Of a DNA stretch of 64,000 bases, positions 55,138 to 64,000 are shown in pieces; position 1 is the stretch's first letter; every line of letters starts with the position of its first letter. A program made the translations under genes and the position numbers. A model generated the notes under the pieces. That model was not told the DNA's origin. It searched no databases and saw nothing but the letters and a program-made list of their open reading frames with translations. Source of the stretch: Salibacterium lacus. Lineage in GTDB: Bacteria; Bacillota; Bacilli; Bacillales; Marinococcaceae. Location of the stretch: positions 682,001 to 746,000 of the forward strand of contig NZ_JBHUML010000002.1 of the NCBI RefSeq assembly GCF_042684865.1, read 5' to 3'.

Positions 55138-56748
55138 TTACCGGGCCGCTCCTTTTTCCTTCGGAGGACCGGTTTTTTTCGGGCGCGGTTTGGCTGGTTC
55201 CAGATTGACCCGGGCTCCGTTAATACGGGAGTAACGGAGAGCTTCATAAACAAATGGAGCCGATTCTTCCGGTACTTCTACGAACGTGAAGTTTTCAAAA
55301 ATATCAATACGTCCGACTGCCTTGTCGGAGATACCAACAGCGTCGGATATTTCCTGAACGAGAATTTTCGGATTTAAGCCTACATTACGGCCTACATTTA
55401 TAAAGAAACGGATCATCCCTTTTGCAGCTCCTGTTTCTCCAAAGTTATAACCGTCACTCGTTTCATTGATAGACGTAGAGAAGTTCATTTTCATCAAGGA
55501 GCGGATGATGTTTTTCGCATCATATTCGGCCAGCAGCTCATCTGCAATATCATCAAACAGGGAGAGGCTCTGCTCATCCTGAAACTGATCGACGACCATT
55601 TTCTTCCACGACTCCTGTTGTTTTTCAACAACTTCCTCGATGGTAGGAACACTCTGCGTCGGAATGGTCATTTTAATTTCTGACTCAATGGAGCGCAGAT
55701 GCTTCATCTCTCTTGGTGTGACAAGCGTGAGAGCCTGGCCTTTGCGGCCGGCGCGTCCCGTTCTGCCGATACGGTGCACATAACTTTCCGGATCCTGTGG
55801 AATATCGTAGTTGATCACGTGGCTTACATTCTGAACATCAATGCCGCGTGCGGCTACGTCTGTCGCAACGAGGAACTCAATCGTGCCTTTGCGGAACTTG
55901 TTCATAACGTCATCACGCTGGGACTGAGTTAGATCGCCATGCAGGCCGTCTGCGAGATACCCCCGCGCCTGCAGTACTTCCGCCAGTTCAGCCACCCCTT
56001 TTTTCGTACGACAGAAAATGATACCGAGTTCCGGGTTCTCGCTGTCCAGAATACGGCACAGAGATTCCTGTTTGTTCCGCTCCAGCACTTTGTAGTATAC
56101 CTGATCAATCGACGGTGCCGTGACTTCACTTTTGTTGACGGAAATCGTCGTCGGCTGTACCATATATCTCTTCGAAAGTTTACGGATCGCCGGCGGGATG
56201 GTTGCAGAAAACAAAAGCGTCTGCCGGTCTACATTAATCTGCTTGAGAATCGTTTCAATATCATCGATAAAGCCCATATCAAGCATCTCATCGGCTTCAT
56301 CAAGAACAACCGCGCGCACTCTGTCCAGTTTCAGTGTTTTCCGGCGCAGATGGTCCTGGACACGGCCGGGCGTTCCAATGACGATTTGGACTCCTTGATT
56401 CAACGCTTTAATCTGATGCCCGATGGACTGCCCGCCGTAAATCGGAAGCGTCCGGATATTTAAATGTTTGGACAGTTTCTGCAGCTCTCCGGAGACTTGA
56501 ATGGCAAGTTCTCTTGTCGGAGTCAAAATCATCGCCTGCACGTGATCTTCATTGGTAATACGGTTGATCAGCGGAATGCCGAACGCGGCCGTCTTTCCTG
56601 TCCCTGTCTGGGCCTGGCCGATTAAATCCCGGCATTGCAGAATTTCCGGGATGGCTTTTTCCTGAACAGGGGAAGGTTCTTCAAATCCCATTTCCCGTAC
56701 AGCCTGTTTTATTTCATCTTTTACTTCAAAATCGTCAAAATACGTCAT
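55138..56748 (-). CDS. DEAD-box RNA helicase with DbpA-type RNA-binding domain
   Basis: A 536-residue helicase: Q-motif (FEEPSPVQEKAIP), AQTGTGKTAA, PTRELA, VLDEADEML, SAT, and HRIGRTGR, followed by a C-terminal DbpA-like RRM (GMIRFFINVGRNVGLNPKIL...FVEVPEESAPFVYEALRY). DbpA/YxiN-type domains bind 23S rRNA hairpin 92 and similar RNAs; DeaD/CshA types are broader. Which paralogue this is cannot be decided by sequence alone. It lies between cinA and recA, which are adjacent in B. subtilis. Confidence 0.9.
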   Translation of the reverse strand: MTYFDDFEVKDEIKQAVREMGFEEPSPVQEKAIPEILQCRDLIGQAQTGTGKTAAFGIPLINRITNEDHVQAMILTPTRELAIQVSGELQKLSKHLNIRTLPIYGGQSIGHQIKALNQGVQIVIGTPGRVQDHLRRKTLKLDRVRAVVLDEADEMLDMGFIDDIETILKQINVDRQTLLFSATIPPAIRKLSKRYMVQPTTISVNKSEVTAPSIDQVYYKVLERNKQESLCRILDSENPELGIIFCRTKKGVAELAEVLQARGYLADGLHGDLTQSQRDDVMNKFRKGTIEFLVATDVAARGIDVQNVSHVINYDIPQDPESYVHRIGRTGRAGRKGQALTLVTPREMKHLRSIESEIKMTIPTQSVPTIEEVVEKQQESWKKMVVDQFQDEQSLSLFDDIADELLAEYDAKNIIRSLMKMNFSTSINETSDGYNFGETGAAKGMIRFFINVGRNVGLNPKILVQEISDAVGISDKAVGRIDIFENFTFVEVPEESAPFVYEALRYSRINGARVNLEPAKPRPKKTGPPKEKGAAR

Positions 56749-56845
56749 ACGTTACCACCTTTTCTTTTAAAGAAGCCCGCTTTCCACTGCCTTGCACAGC
56801 GGAAGGGCTGGTATCAACCGGACGGTGAGTCACTCCCGGCCGGTT

Positions 56846-58072
56846 CTATCTGTTCAAAACGTGCCAGCATCCGTAATAAACCGCCATCCGCCGGATATGT
56901 TCCCGGCTTCCTGACAGTTGAAGAAGGTGCGATTCGGTCGTTCCATTTACCGAAATTCCGATCCATACGGTGCCGGGTTCCTTTCCTTCCAGTGTACCGG
57001 GTCCTGCACTTCCTGTAAAACTGATACCAATCGTCGTGCCGTAAAGAACACGGACCTTCTCGGCCATCTGCTCTGCGCATTCCCTGCTGACCGCTCCGAA
57101 ATCATCAAGAATGCTCTGCTCTATTCCAAGCACATTCGTTTTGGCTTTTTCTGTATAGACGGTGGACGCCCCTTCAAACACAGTGGATGCACCAGAAATG
57201 TCTACGAGAGCTTTGGAGAACCACCCGCCCGTTACACTTTCAGCAGCTGCTATTGTTTCATTGCTTCGGCCTAGTTCCGTAACAACCCGGGAAGGCAGCG
57301 TTTCCTGATCTCTTCCATAAAGGTAGGAGCCGGCTGTGCGGGTGATTTCCTCCTCTATGTTATCCAGCATCTCTTCAGCTTTTTGACGGTCCGGTGCCTT
57401 GGCGGTCAGCCTCACGGTCACTTCCCCGTCTGAAGCGAGAGGAGCGATGGTTGGATTTGTCTGCTTTTCAATGATATCAGACAGCTGTTCTTCCAGGCTT
57501 GATTCACCGATACCAAAAAAACGGAGTACCCGGGAATGAACGACCGCGTGTTCGTCCATCCGGTTCAGAAGATAAGGTTTCATACTGGATTCAAACATAT
57601 GTTTCAATTCACGCGGGGGTCCCGGAAGCAGCAGAAACAGGGAACGTTCCCACACTTCTGCAACACCGCACGCAAAACCTGCTTCATTATAAAATACATC
57701 GCTGCCCTCTGTATAGAGCGCCTGTTTCTTATTATTTTCCGGCATAGATTTTTCTTTTCCCTCAAAATATGCTGTCATTTTCTGAAGGGTGGGTTCATGA
57801 ATAATGAGCGGTCTTTCGGTGAGACGTGCGAGCATATCTTTGGTGATATCATCCTGCGTGGGCCCGAGTCCGCCTGTGACTACAACGACGTCTGCACGTT
57901 CGGAGGCTTCCCGGAACGCTTCGAGAAGACGCGTCTCATTGTCACCAACGACCGTGTGGCGGTACACATTCATACCGATTCCGGCCAGCTCCTCAGACAA
58001 ATACTTTCCGTTTGTATTTGCAATTTGTCCAAGGAGGAGCTCCGAACCTACAGCAATGATTTCTGCATTCAT
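56846..58072 (-). CDS. cinA: CinA, competence/damage-inducible protein
   Basis: A 408-residue CinA: MoaB/MogA-like N-terminal domain (SELLLGQIANTNGKYLSEEL, VVTGGLGPTQDDITKD) and C-terminal PncC-like nicotinamide-nucleotide amidase domain (AAAESVTGGWFSKALVDISG). It recycles NMN and is linked to competence through recA. Short intergenic distances to pgsA. Intact. Confidence 0.96.
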   Translation of the reverse strand: MNAEIIAVGSELLLGQIANTNGKYLSEELAGIGMNVYRHTVVGDNETRLLEAFREASERADVVVVTGGLGPTQDDITKDMLARLTERPLIIHEPTLQKMTAYFEGKEKSMPENNKKQALYTEGSDVFYNEAGFACGVAEVWERSLFLLLPGPPRELKHMFESSMKPYLLNRMDEHAVVHSRVLRFFGIGESSLEEQLSDIIEKQTNPTIAPLASDGEVTVRLTAKAPDRQKAEEMLDNIEEEITRTAGSYLYGRDQETLPSRVVTELGRSNETIAAAESVTGGWFSKALVDISGASTVFEGASTVYTEKAKTNVLGIEQSILDDFGAVSRECAEQMAEKVRVLYGTTIGISFTGSAGPGTLEGKEPGTVWIGISVNGTTESHLLQLSGSREHIRRMAVYYGCWHVLNR

Positions 58073-58094
58073 GATTATCCTCTCCGTTCTTTGT

Positions 58095-58673
58095 TTACAT
58101 GGAACCTTTGAAAACGTGGCGGTTTTTCACGAAATAGTCCACTCCCGACACAATCGTCAACACTACGGCTGCCCACATGAAAATCATGCCTGTTGGAATA
58201 TTCCACGCGGCAAACGGTACATTGTGCAGAAGAAGCACAGCCAGAGCCAGCATCTGAAACACCGTTTTCCATTTGGCCAGGCCGCTTGCGGCGATGACCA
58301 TCCCATCAGAGGCAGCCACCAGTCTCATCCCGGTTACGGCAAATTCACGGCTTAATATGACAATGCCCATCCAGGCGGGAACGATCTGCAGTTCAATCAA
58401 TGAGAGGAGGGCCGCCGTAACGAGAAGTTTATCGGCCAGCGGGTCCAGAAACTTGCCGAACGTGCTGACGAGATTATACTTTCTGGCAAAATATCCATCC
58501 AGCCAGTCCGTCGCTGCTGCGATGATGAAAAGAACAGCACCGGCGAAGTGGGTGTACGGAAGCGCCGTCCCGCTTATTTCAAACTGTCCCGCAGAAAAAG
58601 GAATAAGCATCAATACCATAAATACGGGGATCATCAGGACACGGGCTGTTGTTATTTGGTTTGGCAGATTCAT
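58095..58673 (-). CDS. pgsA: Phosphatidylglycerophosphate synthase
   Basis: A 192-residue CDP-alcohol phosphotransferase with the motif DGYFARKYNLVSTFGKFLD ending in PLADK (Asp residues bind Mg) and four to six membrane helices. It makes PGP from CDP-diacylglycerol and glycerol 3-phosphate, the first step to phosphatidylglycerol and cardiolipin. Start taken at the second of two adjacent ATGs (58673; MNLPNQITTARVL), 7 bases after GGGGG. Confidence 0.96.
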   Translation of the reverse strand: MNLPNQITTARVLMIPVFMVLMLIPFSAGQFEISGTALPYTHFAGAVLFIIAAATDWLDGYFARKYNLVSTFGKFLDPLADKLLVTAALLSLIELQIVPAWMGIVILSREFAVTGMRLVAASDGMVIAASGLAKWKTVFQMLALAVLLLHNVPFAAWNIPTGMIFMWAAVVLTIVSGVDYFVKNRHVFKGSM

Positions 58674-58779
58674 CATGGGTCCCCCGCTTCTTTCTATTTG
58701 CACGGCGTCTGCAGAAATCCAGTTTTCATTGTATCATACTGCCGGCATAAACGAGATGGAAAGGCTCGGATTCTTTCAC

Positions 58780-58813
58780 AAAAAAACCCGGGGACGGCTG
58801 GCCGATCCGGGTT
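58780..58813 (-). terminator. Terminator after rodZ
   Basis: Minus-strand AACCCGG...CCGGGTT hairpin followed by U7, between rodZ and pgsA. Confidence 0.85.
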
Positions 58814-58819
58814 GTTCTT

Positions 58820-59803
58820 TTATTCCGGCTGTTTCTCGAAAATAAGGTGCTGCAATACTTTTTCGTTTGGATCGATGGGATATTCAACCTTTTCCCCGTT
58901 GAACTGTACCGTGGCATTAGGCGCGCTGCCGATAATCAACTTGATATAGTCTTCATCGCTCAAATCCATTTCGATACTGTCCCCCGGCTGCAGTGCGGAC
59001 ACATCTTCCAGGCTGTTGCCGTTCTCGTCCTCCACCCCAAGCCATGAATTACCGGAAAGTGACAGTTCAATTACCATTTCTTCCGCTCCCGATACATCAA
59101 AAATCGATCGGTTGCCTTCTACCGTTTCTACCAATTCCGGCGTCACCGTCTCGTTTGTTTCTCCGGAATCACCGGTGTCAGACTCTTCGCCGGAGGACGG
59201 ATCTGTATCTTCGTTGTCACTGCCGCCGCTGTTCCCGGAACCTCCGTCCTCATTATTTTTGGAGGAGTCGGAATCAGAAGACGCAGCTCCTTCTTCCTGC
59301 TGGTTGTCCTGATTGTCCGGCTGCTGCTCACCGGTTTCATTCGAATCCATCTCAATGGATGGTTCCCCGTCCGGTGAAGATCCTTCCGAACTGCCCTGAT
59401 CTGTTCCCTGTACGACAAGATAAACCGCCGCTGCTACAACGAGCAGAAAAAGAACCCCGAGCAGAGCGGGCAGTACCGGGGACTTACGGCGCCCCGTTTT
59501 CCCGGCTTTTGAATTGACTTTTTCCGCCCGGGACGGCAGATCCGTCGTCTGTTGTTTCGGCTGGGGCAGCTCATTTCCATATGTTTCAAACACATCTTCG
59601 GGGTTCAGCCGCAGCGCTTCGGCGTAGCTCTTCACGAAAGCCCTCGTGTAAAAGGAACCGGGGAGGGAATCATACCGGCCTTCTTCAATGGCAGTCAGAT
59701 ACCTTTTTTGTATCTTTGTCATTTCCTGAAGGTTTTCAATCGTGATACCCTGTTCTTCTCTTTTTGTTTTTAAGTATTGACCAAGCTCTGACAATGTTAC
59801 CAC
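58820..59803 (-). CDS. rodZ: RodZ-like cell-shape protein (YmfM)
   Basis: A 327-residue protein: cytoplasmic HTH_25 domain (LGQYLKTKREEQGITIENLQ; KRYLTAIEEGRYDSLPGSFY), membrane helix about 110-132 (VLPALLGVLFLLVVAAAVYL), an extracellular linker of about 85 residues extremely rich in Ser/Gly/Asp/Glu, and a C-terminal DUF4115 beta domain. It links MreB filaments to wall synthesis. The acidic linker is unusually long and fits a haloalkaliphilic host. A LexA-type or other control is not evident. Confidence 0.9.
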   Translation of the reverse strand: MVTLSELGQYLKTKREEQGITIENLQEMTKIQKRYLTAIEEGRYDSLPGSFYTRAFVKSYAEALRLNPEDVFETYGNELPQPKQQTTDLPSRAEKVNSKAGKTGRRKSPVLPALLGVLFLLVVAAAVYLVVQGTDQGSSEGSSPDGEPSIEMDSNETGEQQPDNQDNQQEEGAASSDSDSSKNNEDGGSGNSGGSDNEDTDPSSGEESDTGDSGETNETVTPELVETVEGNRSIFDVSGAEEMVIELSLSGNSWLGVEDENGNSLEDVSALQPGDSIEMDLSDEDYIKLIIGSAPNATVQFNGEKVEYPIDPNEKVLQHLIFEKQPE

Positions 59804-59810
59804 CTACCAC

Positions 59811-60587
59811 TTAACTGATATCAAATGACGAAAAACCGGACTCTACTACTTCATATGTAATTTCTTCGGATTCATCGTTCCGCAGTTCTATCATACAGTC
59901 AAAATCATCCAATGTATACCGGGATTCGCGGACAAATATATCCGGATGCTCCACTACCTTAACGGCGGGCTGCTTCATAATATCATGGACAAGCTCCTGA
60001 TGACGGATGGAAGCTCTCATCATCGATACAATGCCGTCTATAATGTAGATATGGCCCTTTTCCAGTTCGTCCTCCGCCAGTTGATTCCGAATGGTCTGCC
60101 GGAGCATGGTGGACGAAATAAAAGACCATCGTTTATTGGCGCAGACACTTGCAGCCACCAGCGACTCGGTCTTTCCAACCCTCGGCATGCCGCGTATGCC
60201 GACAAGATAATGACGGTCCTTTTTAAACAGTTCGGCCATAAAATCAACAAGGAGTCCGAGTTCATCGCGGACGAAACGAAATGTCTTTTTGCCGTCGGCA
60301 TCACGCTCAATATAACGACCGTGCATAACCGCCAGCCTGTCCCGGAGCTGCGGTTCCCTCATTCTGCGTACCGTAATATTATCCATCGTACCGAGAATCG
60401 CACGAAAACGCGCGATCTGATCATCCCGGGCGCTGCGGATCAGCATACCGCGCCTTCCATCTTCCACACCATTTATCGTTACTATATTAATGGAAAGAAT
60501 ACCGAGCAGAGAAGAAATATCTCCGAGAAGTCCCGGACGGTTTTGATGAATCTCATATTCAAGATACCATTCCTTTTTCTCTTCCAT
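59811..60587 (-). CDS. ymfK: YmfK family protein (DUF3388)
   Basis: A 258-residue protein: N-terminal ACT-like domain (WYLEYEIHQNRPGLLGDISS; NIVTINGVEDGRRGMLI) and a P-loop-like GIRGMPRVGKTES region. The function is unknown, conserved next to ymfJ and rodZ in Bacillales. ATG at 60587 follows GAGGTGGG; the longest frame adds 9 residues. Confidence 0.88.
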   Translation of the reverse strand: MEEKKEWYLEYEIHQNRPGLLGDISSLLGILSINIVTINGVEDGRRGMLIRSARDDQIARFRAILGTMDNITVRRMREPQLRDRLAVMHGRYIERDADGKKTFRFVRDELGLLVDFMAELFKKDRHYLVGIRGMPRVGKTESLVAASVCANKRWSFISSTMLRQTIRNQLAEDELEKGHIYIIDGIVSMMRASIRHQELVHDIMKQPAVKVVEHPDIFVRESRYTLDDFDCMIELRNDESEEITYEVVESGFSSFDIS

Positions 60588-60708
60588 GCCGTTTCCCACC
60601 TCTAAAACAGACACATTTATCAGATATATGTCATTTTACGCTATTTTTTTCTGTTTGAATAGTACTATTACAATTTTGAGCACAATATCTATTCCAGAAC
60701 AAAGAAAT

Positions 60709-60745
60709 AAAACGGCAGGCTGTATCCGGAAAACAGCCTGCCGCT
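60709..60745 (-). terminator. Terminator after ymfJ
   Basis: 11-bp stem CGGCAGGCTGT/ACAGCCTGCCG, minus-strand U-rich tail, just past the ymfJ stop. Confidence 0.8.
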
Positions 60746-60749
60746 TTAT

Positions 60750-61007
60750 TTATTTCGATGAACCCGATTGAACCAGTTTTACCATCATGTTGGCAATGGC
60801 GTGCTGCTCCTCCTTGTCGGCAACATGCCAGAGGTCGGATAAAATCCGTTCCTGCTCATTTTTCGGATCAACCGAATCAGCAAGGTACTCGCCGACTTCA
60901 TAGGCCACGTCCGACACGACACTGTCATTCATGCCTTCCTGCTTCGCCTGATCCAGCCTGCCGTCCAGAAACTGTTTCCATTGATCCCAGTTGTCCATAA
61001 CCGACAT
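60750..61007 (-). CDS. ymfJ: YmfJ family protein (DUF3243)
   Basis: An 85-residue helical protein (VMDNWDQWKQFLDGRLDQAK; VAYEVGEYLADSVDPKNEQE; LWHVADKEEQHAIANMMVKL) of the DUF3243 family, unknown function. ATG at 61007 has AAGGAGG upstream; the longer frame (38 extra codons) overlaps ymfI and is rejected. Confidence 0.9.
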   Translation of the reverse strand: MSVMDNWDQWKQFLDGRLDQAKQEGMNDSVVSDVAYEVGEYLADSVDPKNEQERILSDLWHVADKEEQHAIANMMVKLVQSGSSK

Positions 61008-61086
61008 TGCTATTTCCTCCTTCCAGAACATTTCATTTCTAGTCTGCTCCGGTGGAAAAAATATATGTATCATCCGGGGTATGTTT

Positions 61087-61806
61087 TCACCAGGCACCGT
61101 TAACATCGAGAATGTGTCCATTAATATACGATGCGGCAGGATCCATCAGAAAACGTACGGCTTCCGCTATTTCCCCGGGCCGGGCAAATCGTCCTGCCGG
61201 AACTTCTTCGGCCAGTTTACGCTGCTCGTCTTCTGTGAATTCCTGCATCATGGGGCTGTCCACCATACCTGGGGCGACCGCATTGACACGGATACCCGAA
61301 GGTGCTGTTTCCTTTGCGAGAGCCTTCACGAATGTATTCATTCCGCCTTTCATAGCGGAGTAGGCTGTTTCAAGCGCTGCACCACGGTCTCCCCAGATCG
61401 AAGAAATGAGTACGACGGACCCTTGTTTCCGGGAGATCATAGCGGGAAGTAGTTCGTGAACAAGCCACATCGCATTTAACAGATGAAGATTTGCGAGTTC
61501 GTACAATTCTCTCTCTTCGATATCCTGAAACAATCCGTAGGAAGCCGACCCGCAATTGTAGACGATACGACCGATTGGACCGTGAAGCTGCGCTGCAAGA
61601 GAAGAAGCCCCTCCGGCGGCGGAGAGGTCGGCTTCTATCAGATACACTTCACTGCCGCGTTCTTCACACTGCTTTTTTACACGTTCTGCGTTTTCCCGTG
61701 AACGGTGATAATGAAGAAAAAGCACCTCGTCTTCCCCGGCCAGAGAACGGGAAACGGCGCTGCCTATGGCACCTCCCGCCCCTGTGATGAGTGTGCCGGG
61801 TTTCAC
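61087..61806 (-). CDS. ymfI: YmfI, SDR-family elongation factor P 5-aminopentanone reductase
   Basis: A 239-residue short-chain dehydrogenase: TLITGAGGAIGSAV cofactor loop, YNCGSASYGLF, catalytic S (VVLISSIWGD), Y-x3-K (AYSAMKGG) and NAVAPGMVDSPMM. In B. subtilis YmfI reduces the 5-aminopentanone group on Lys32 of EF-P. GTG start overlapping the ymfH stop (GTGA). Same operon as ymfF-ymfH. Confidence 0.9.
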   Translation of the reverse strand: MKPGTLITGAGGAIGSAVSRSLAGEDEVLFLHYHRSRENAERVKKQCEERGSEVYLIEADLSAAGGASSLAAQLHGPIGRIVYNCGSASYGLFQDIEERELYELANLHLLNAMWLVHELLPAMISRKQGSVVLISSIWGDRGAALETAYSAMKGGMNTFVKALAKETAPSGIRVNAVAPGMVDSPMMQEFTEDEQRKLAEEVPAGRFARPGEIAEAVRFLMDPAASYINGHILDVNGAW

Positions 61807-63104
61807 GATGACTGCTCCTGTTTTTTTGTAATACGGGAGACCGCCCGGTTATGCTCCTGAAACAGCTCCGGAAGCAGAGCATGGATCTCTTCGCTTGTAA
61901 TCTCCTCAAGAAGCGGGATGACATCAAACAGATGCAGCCCGAAAAACGCGTATTCGGTATACTGGTTGGCAAGAAACTCCGGCGAATTAAGCTGTTTCAG
62001 AAAAGAGCCGATCTTTTTACGGCGGACCACTTCGATCTGGTCCTCGTTTATGCCGGATGATTTTGCCTCTTCCACCGCCTGGATAATACGTTCGGCGAGT
62101 GTGTCGGGGTCGTTTGTATCTCCCCCGAAGGCTGCAAACGAAAACGAGCGCTCCAGCATGAATTCCGATGAAAAGGAATCATCAATCAATCCTTCACGGT
62201 AGAGAGATTCATAAACGTCCGATCCGGCTCCGAACAACGTCTCCAGTAAAATTTCAATCGTCAGTTCATAGCGGAGAAGATCTTTCCCCTCTTTATCCGG
62301 CACCGGAATTTTATATCCTACCATACATTTTGGTGTGTTCACGCTCATCGGAACCGTTGACACGCGCTGTACCGCCTCTGCCGGTTCGTCTTCCACTACC
62401 CGTTCCACCGGTTCCGGCTCCTTGAATGACTTTTGCTCCTGATTTTGTTTCACGAGCTCTATGGTACGGGCAGGATCCGCATTTCCCGCTACGCAGAGAA
62501 TCATGTTTCCAGGATGATAAAAGGTTTCATAGCACGTATACAGGTCTTCCTTTGAGATCTGCTGAATGGAATCGACGGTGCCGGCAATATCTATCTTCAC
62601 AGGATGATGGTGATAAAGCGAGGACAACAGATGAAAAAACAGCTGCCAGTCCGGATTATCATCATACATTCTTATCTCCTGGCCGATAATACCCTTTTCT
62701 TTTTCCACGGACTCATCGGTGAAATAAGGGTGCTGGACGAAATCAAGAAGGGTTGTTAAATTTTTGTCGACCTCCTGGGTACTTGAAAAGAGGTAAGCGG
62801 TTTTCGTGAAGCTCGTAAAAGCATTAGCCGAGGCTCCCTGCTCCCCGAAAGTCTGGAAAACATCGCCTTCTTCATCTTCAAACATTTTATGTTCCAGAAA
62901 ATGAGCGATGCCATCCGGAACGTTTACCGGCTCGTTTTTGCCGATGGGTACAAAACGATTGTCAATGGAGCCGTAATTCGTCGTAAAAACAGCAAACGTC
63001 TTCTGAAAATCCTGTTTTGGAATCACTAAAACAGTTAATCCGTTCGGCAGTACTTCTTTATGCACTGTCTCCTGCACCTGCTCAAATGTCAGCGTTTCGC
63101 TCAT
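61803..63104 (-). CDS. ymfH: YmfH, M16 family zinc peptidase
   Basis: A 433-residue M16 peptidase with the inverted zinc motif HFLEH (68-72, AHFLEHKMFEDEEG) and a distal Glu region (EVDKNLTTLLDFVQ). It forms a pair with YmfF, the noncatalytic-like partner encoded upstream; physiological substrate unknown, with links to EF-P modification only by operon. Start overlaps the ymfF stop by four bases. Confidence 0.93.
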   Translation of the reverse strand: MSETLTFEQVQETVHKEVLPNGLTVLVIPKQDFQKTFAVFTTNYGSIDNRFVPIGKNEPVNVPDGIAHFLEHKMFEDEEGDVFQTFGEQGASANAFTSFTKTAYLFSSTQEVDKNLTTLLDFVQHPYFTDESVEKEKGIIGQEIRMYDDNPDWQLFFHLLSSLYHHHPVKIDIAGTVDSIQQISKEDLYTCYETFYHPGNMILCVAGNADPARTIELVKQNQEQKSFKEPEPVERVVEDEPAEAVQRVSTVPMSVNTPKCMVGYKIPVPDKEGKDLLRYELTIEILLETLFGAGSDVYESLYREGLIDDSFSSEFMLERSFSFAAFGGDTNDPDTLAERIIQAVEEAKSSGINEDQIEVVRRKKIGSFLKQLNSPEFLANQYTEYAFFGLHLFDVIPLLEEITSEEIHALLPELFQEHNRAVSRITKKQEQSS

Positions 63105-64000
63105 GTATGATCCTCCTCATTTCTCAGAAAGTAAGCCGTATCCAGTACGGTCCGGGAGGCACAGTCTGTCACGTCTTCTTTTTTCACGTCTTCAATTTGA
63201 TTCAGCCAGTCTTCAAATGGACGGCGGTGCTGTGCCATGCGCTGCTGGTAATACAATTCAATCAGACCACGGGGATGGTCCATCGTTTCGAGCAGCTGAT
63301 TTTTTAACATCGTTTTCGTCTGTTCCAGATCTTCATCGGTAAATAATCCCTGACGGATATCTTCCATCTGCTGTTTAATGATAGTGGACGCTTTTTCGTA
63401 ATCTTCCGGTTCAATGCCTGCCATGACCAGGATAATACCTTTCTGGCTTTCATAGCGGGATGCTGCGTAATAGGCCATGCTTTCTTTTTCCCTGACATTG
63501 ACGAACAGTTTGGAATTTGGAAAACCTCCGAACATTCCGTTCATCACCTGCATCGCCGAAAACTGTTCGTCGGCAAATGTTACCGGTGTCCGGTACCCAA
63601 GATGCAGTTTACCCTGCTGAATATCATCTGTTTCCAGTATTTCTTCAGCCGTCTGTTTTCTTTCTTCCGTTTCCGCAACATTGGATGAATCTTCCGGATG
63701 AGGAGAAACGGTGAAGACGGATACGGCTTTTTGGGCTTCCTCGGTTGTTACGTTCCCTACAATGTAGAGGCACATGTCATCCCCGGCAAGCATGCGGCGG
63801 TATTCTTCCATCAAATCACCGGCGGTAAGACGTTCTACATCTTCTGCTTCGCCGTACGGGTGAACGGAAAACGGTTCCCCGCTGCACATATGTTCAATGA
63901 GGCGCTTGTTCGCATACCGCATCTTATCATCGTAGATGGACTGAATTCTCTGAATCAGCGTCCTTTTCTCTTCGTTGATGACCTGCTCGTCAAACGTTCC
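63101..64000 (-). CDS. ymfF: YmfF, M16 peptidase-like protein (N-terminus outside window)
   Basis: The visible 299 C-terminal residues (beginning GTFDEQVINEEKRTLIQRIQ) form the second half of an M16 protein: YIVGNVTTEEAQKAVSVFTV, LHLGYRTPVTFADEQFSAMQ and an R/Y pair typical of the substrate-binding C-terminal domain. The catalytic half, if any, lies right of the window. YmfF and YmfH are thought to act together. Overlaps ymfH. Confidence 0.92.
   Translation of the reverse strand, partial: GTFDEQVINEEKRTLIQRIQSIYDDKMRYANKRLIEHMCSGEPFSVHPYGEAEDVERLTAGDLMEEYRRMLAGDDMCLYIVGNVTTEEAQKAVSVFTVSPHPEDSSNVAETEERKQTAEEILETDDIQQGKLHLGYRTPVTFADEQFSAMQVMNGMFGGFPNSKLFVNVREKESMAYYAASRYESQKGIILVMAGIEPEDYEKASTIIKQQMEDIRQGLFTDEDLEQTKTMLKNQLLETMDHPRGLIELYYQQRMAQHRRPFEDWLNQIEDVKKEDVTDCASRTVLDTAYFLRNEEDHT

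Overview
The window joins the early/replication part of a prophage (1 to about 25,490) to the chromosome of a spore-forming Bacillaceae (25,491 to 64,000). The host assignment rests on gene content and order as in Bacillus subtilis: ymfF-ymfH-ymfI-ymfJ-ymfK-rodZ-pgsA-cinA-recA-rny-ymdB-spoVS-miaB-ymcA-cotE-mutS-mutL-miaA-hfq-spoVK-hflX-ynbB-glnR-glnA, then lexA/yneA-yneB-ynzC, tkt, sirA, yneF, a ccdC-type gene, yneK and yueI. Sporulation genes (spoVS, cotE, spoVK, sirA) show a spore former. A very acidic extracellular linker in RodZ and the 3' half of a selenocysteine tRNA gene at the prophage junction would suit a salt- or alkali-loving, selenocysteine-using Bacillales; that ecology is inference.

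Prophage part, 1-25,490. Almost every gene is on the minus strand, tightly packed, with a strong AGGAGG site usually overlapping the previous stop codon 8-9 bases before the next start. This regular spacing let me place many starts: TTG starts are common and several genes seem to use ATC, ATT or CTG. Read in transcription order (high to low coordinate): a winged-helix protein beside the attachment site, a DUF3102-like coiled-coil protein, a long run of small accessory proteins (zinc-ribbon, coiled-coil, membrane microproteins, Ead/Ea22-like, a tandem paralogue pair), then the replication module: AAA+ helicase loader, XRE regulator, DnaB-type helicase, Toprim primase, a sigma-like factor, a probable ssDNA-binding protein, an SH3-repeat protein, a PD-(D/E)XK nuclease, family A DNA polymerase, DHH phosphoesterase, Cas4/RecB-like nuclease, sliding clamp and RuvC-like resolvase. 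The element carries nearly its own replisome. No integrase, capsid or lysis gene lies in the window, so the rest continues to the left. The few long gaps hold plus-strand promoter-like sequences followed by GC-rich stem-loops (candidate RNAs), an iteron-like repeat cluster, and a 21-bp dyad present twice.

Junction. Bases about 25,427-25,490 are the 3' half of a tRNA-Sec gene (UCA anticodon loop, long variable arm, T-arm, 8-base acceptor strand, G73, CCA). The 5' half is missing, as expected for attR of a phage inserted in the anticodon loop of selC; the restored gene should lie at the other, unseen end.

Host part. Mostly minus strand. It contains DNA repair and recombination genes (mutSL, recA, the lexA/yneAB SOS unit with several LexA boxes), tRNA modification (miaA, miaB), RNA metabolism (hfq, rny, a DEAD-box helicase), nitrogen control (glnR-glnA with a GlnR site), phospholipid and envelope genes (pgsA, rodZ) and sporulation genes. 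Oddities are a tyrosine recombinase with degenerate catalytic residues between spoVK and hfq, a DbpA-like DEAD-box helicase between cinA and recA, and a short YneA without a LysM domain.
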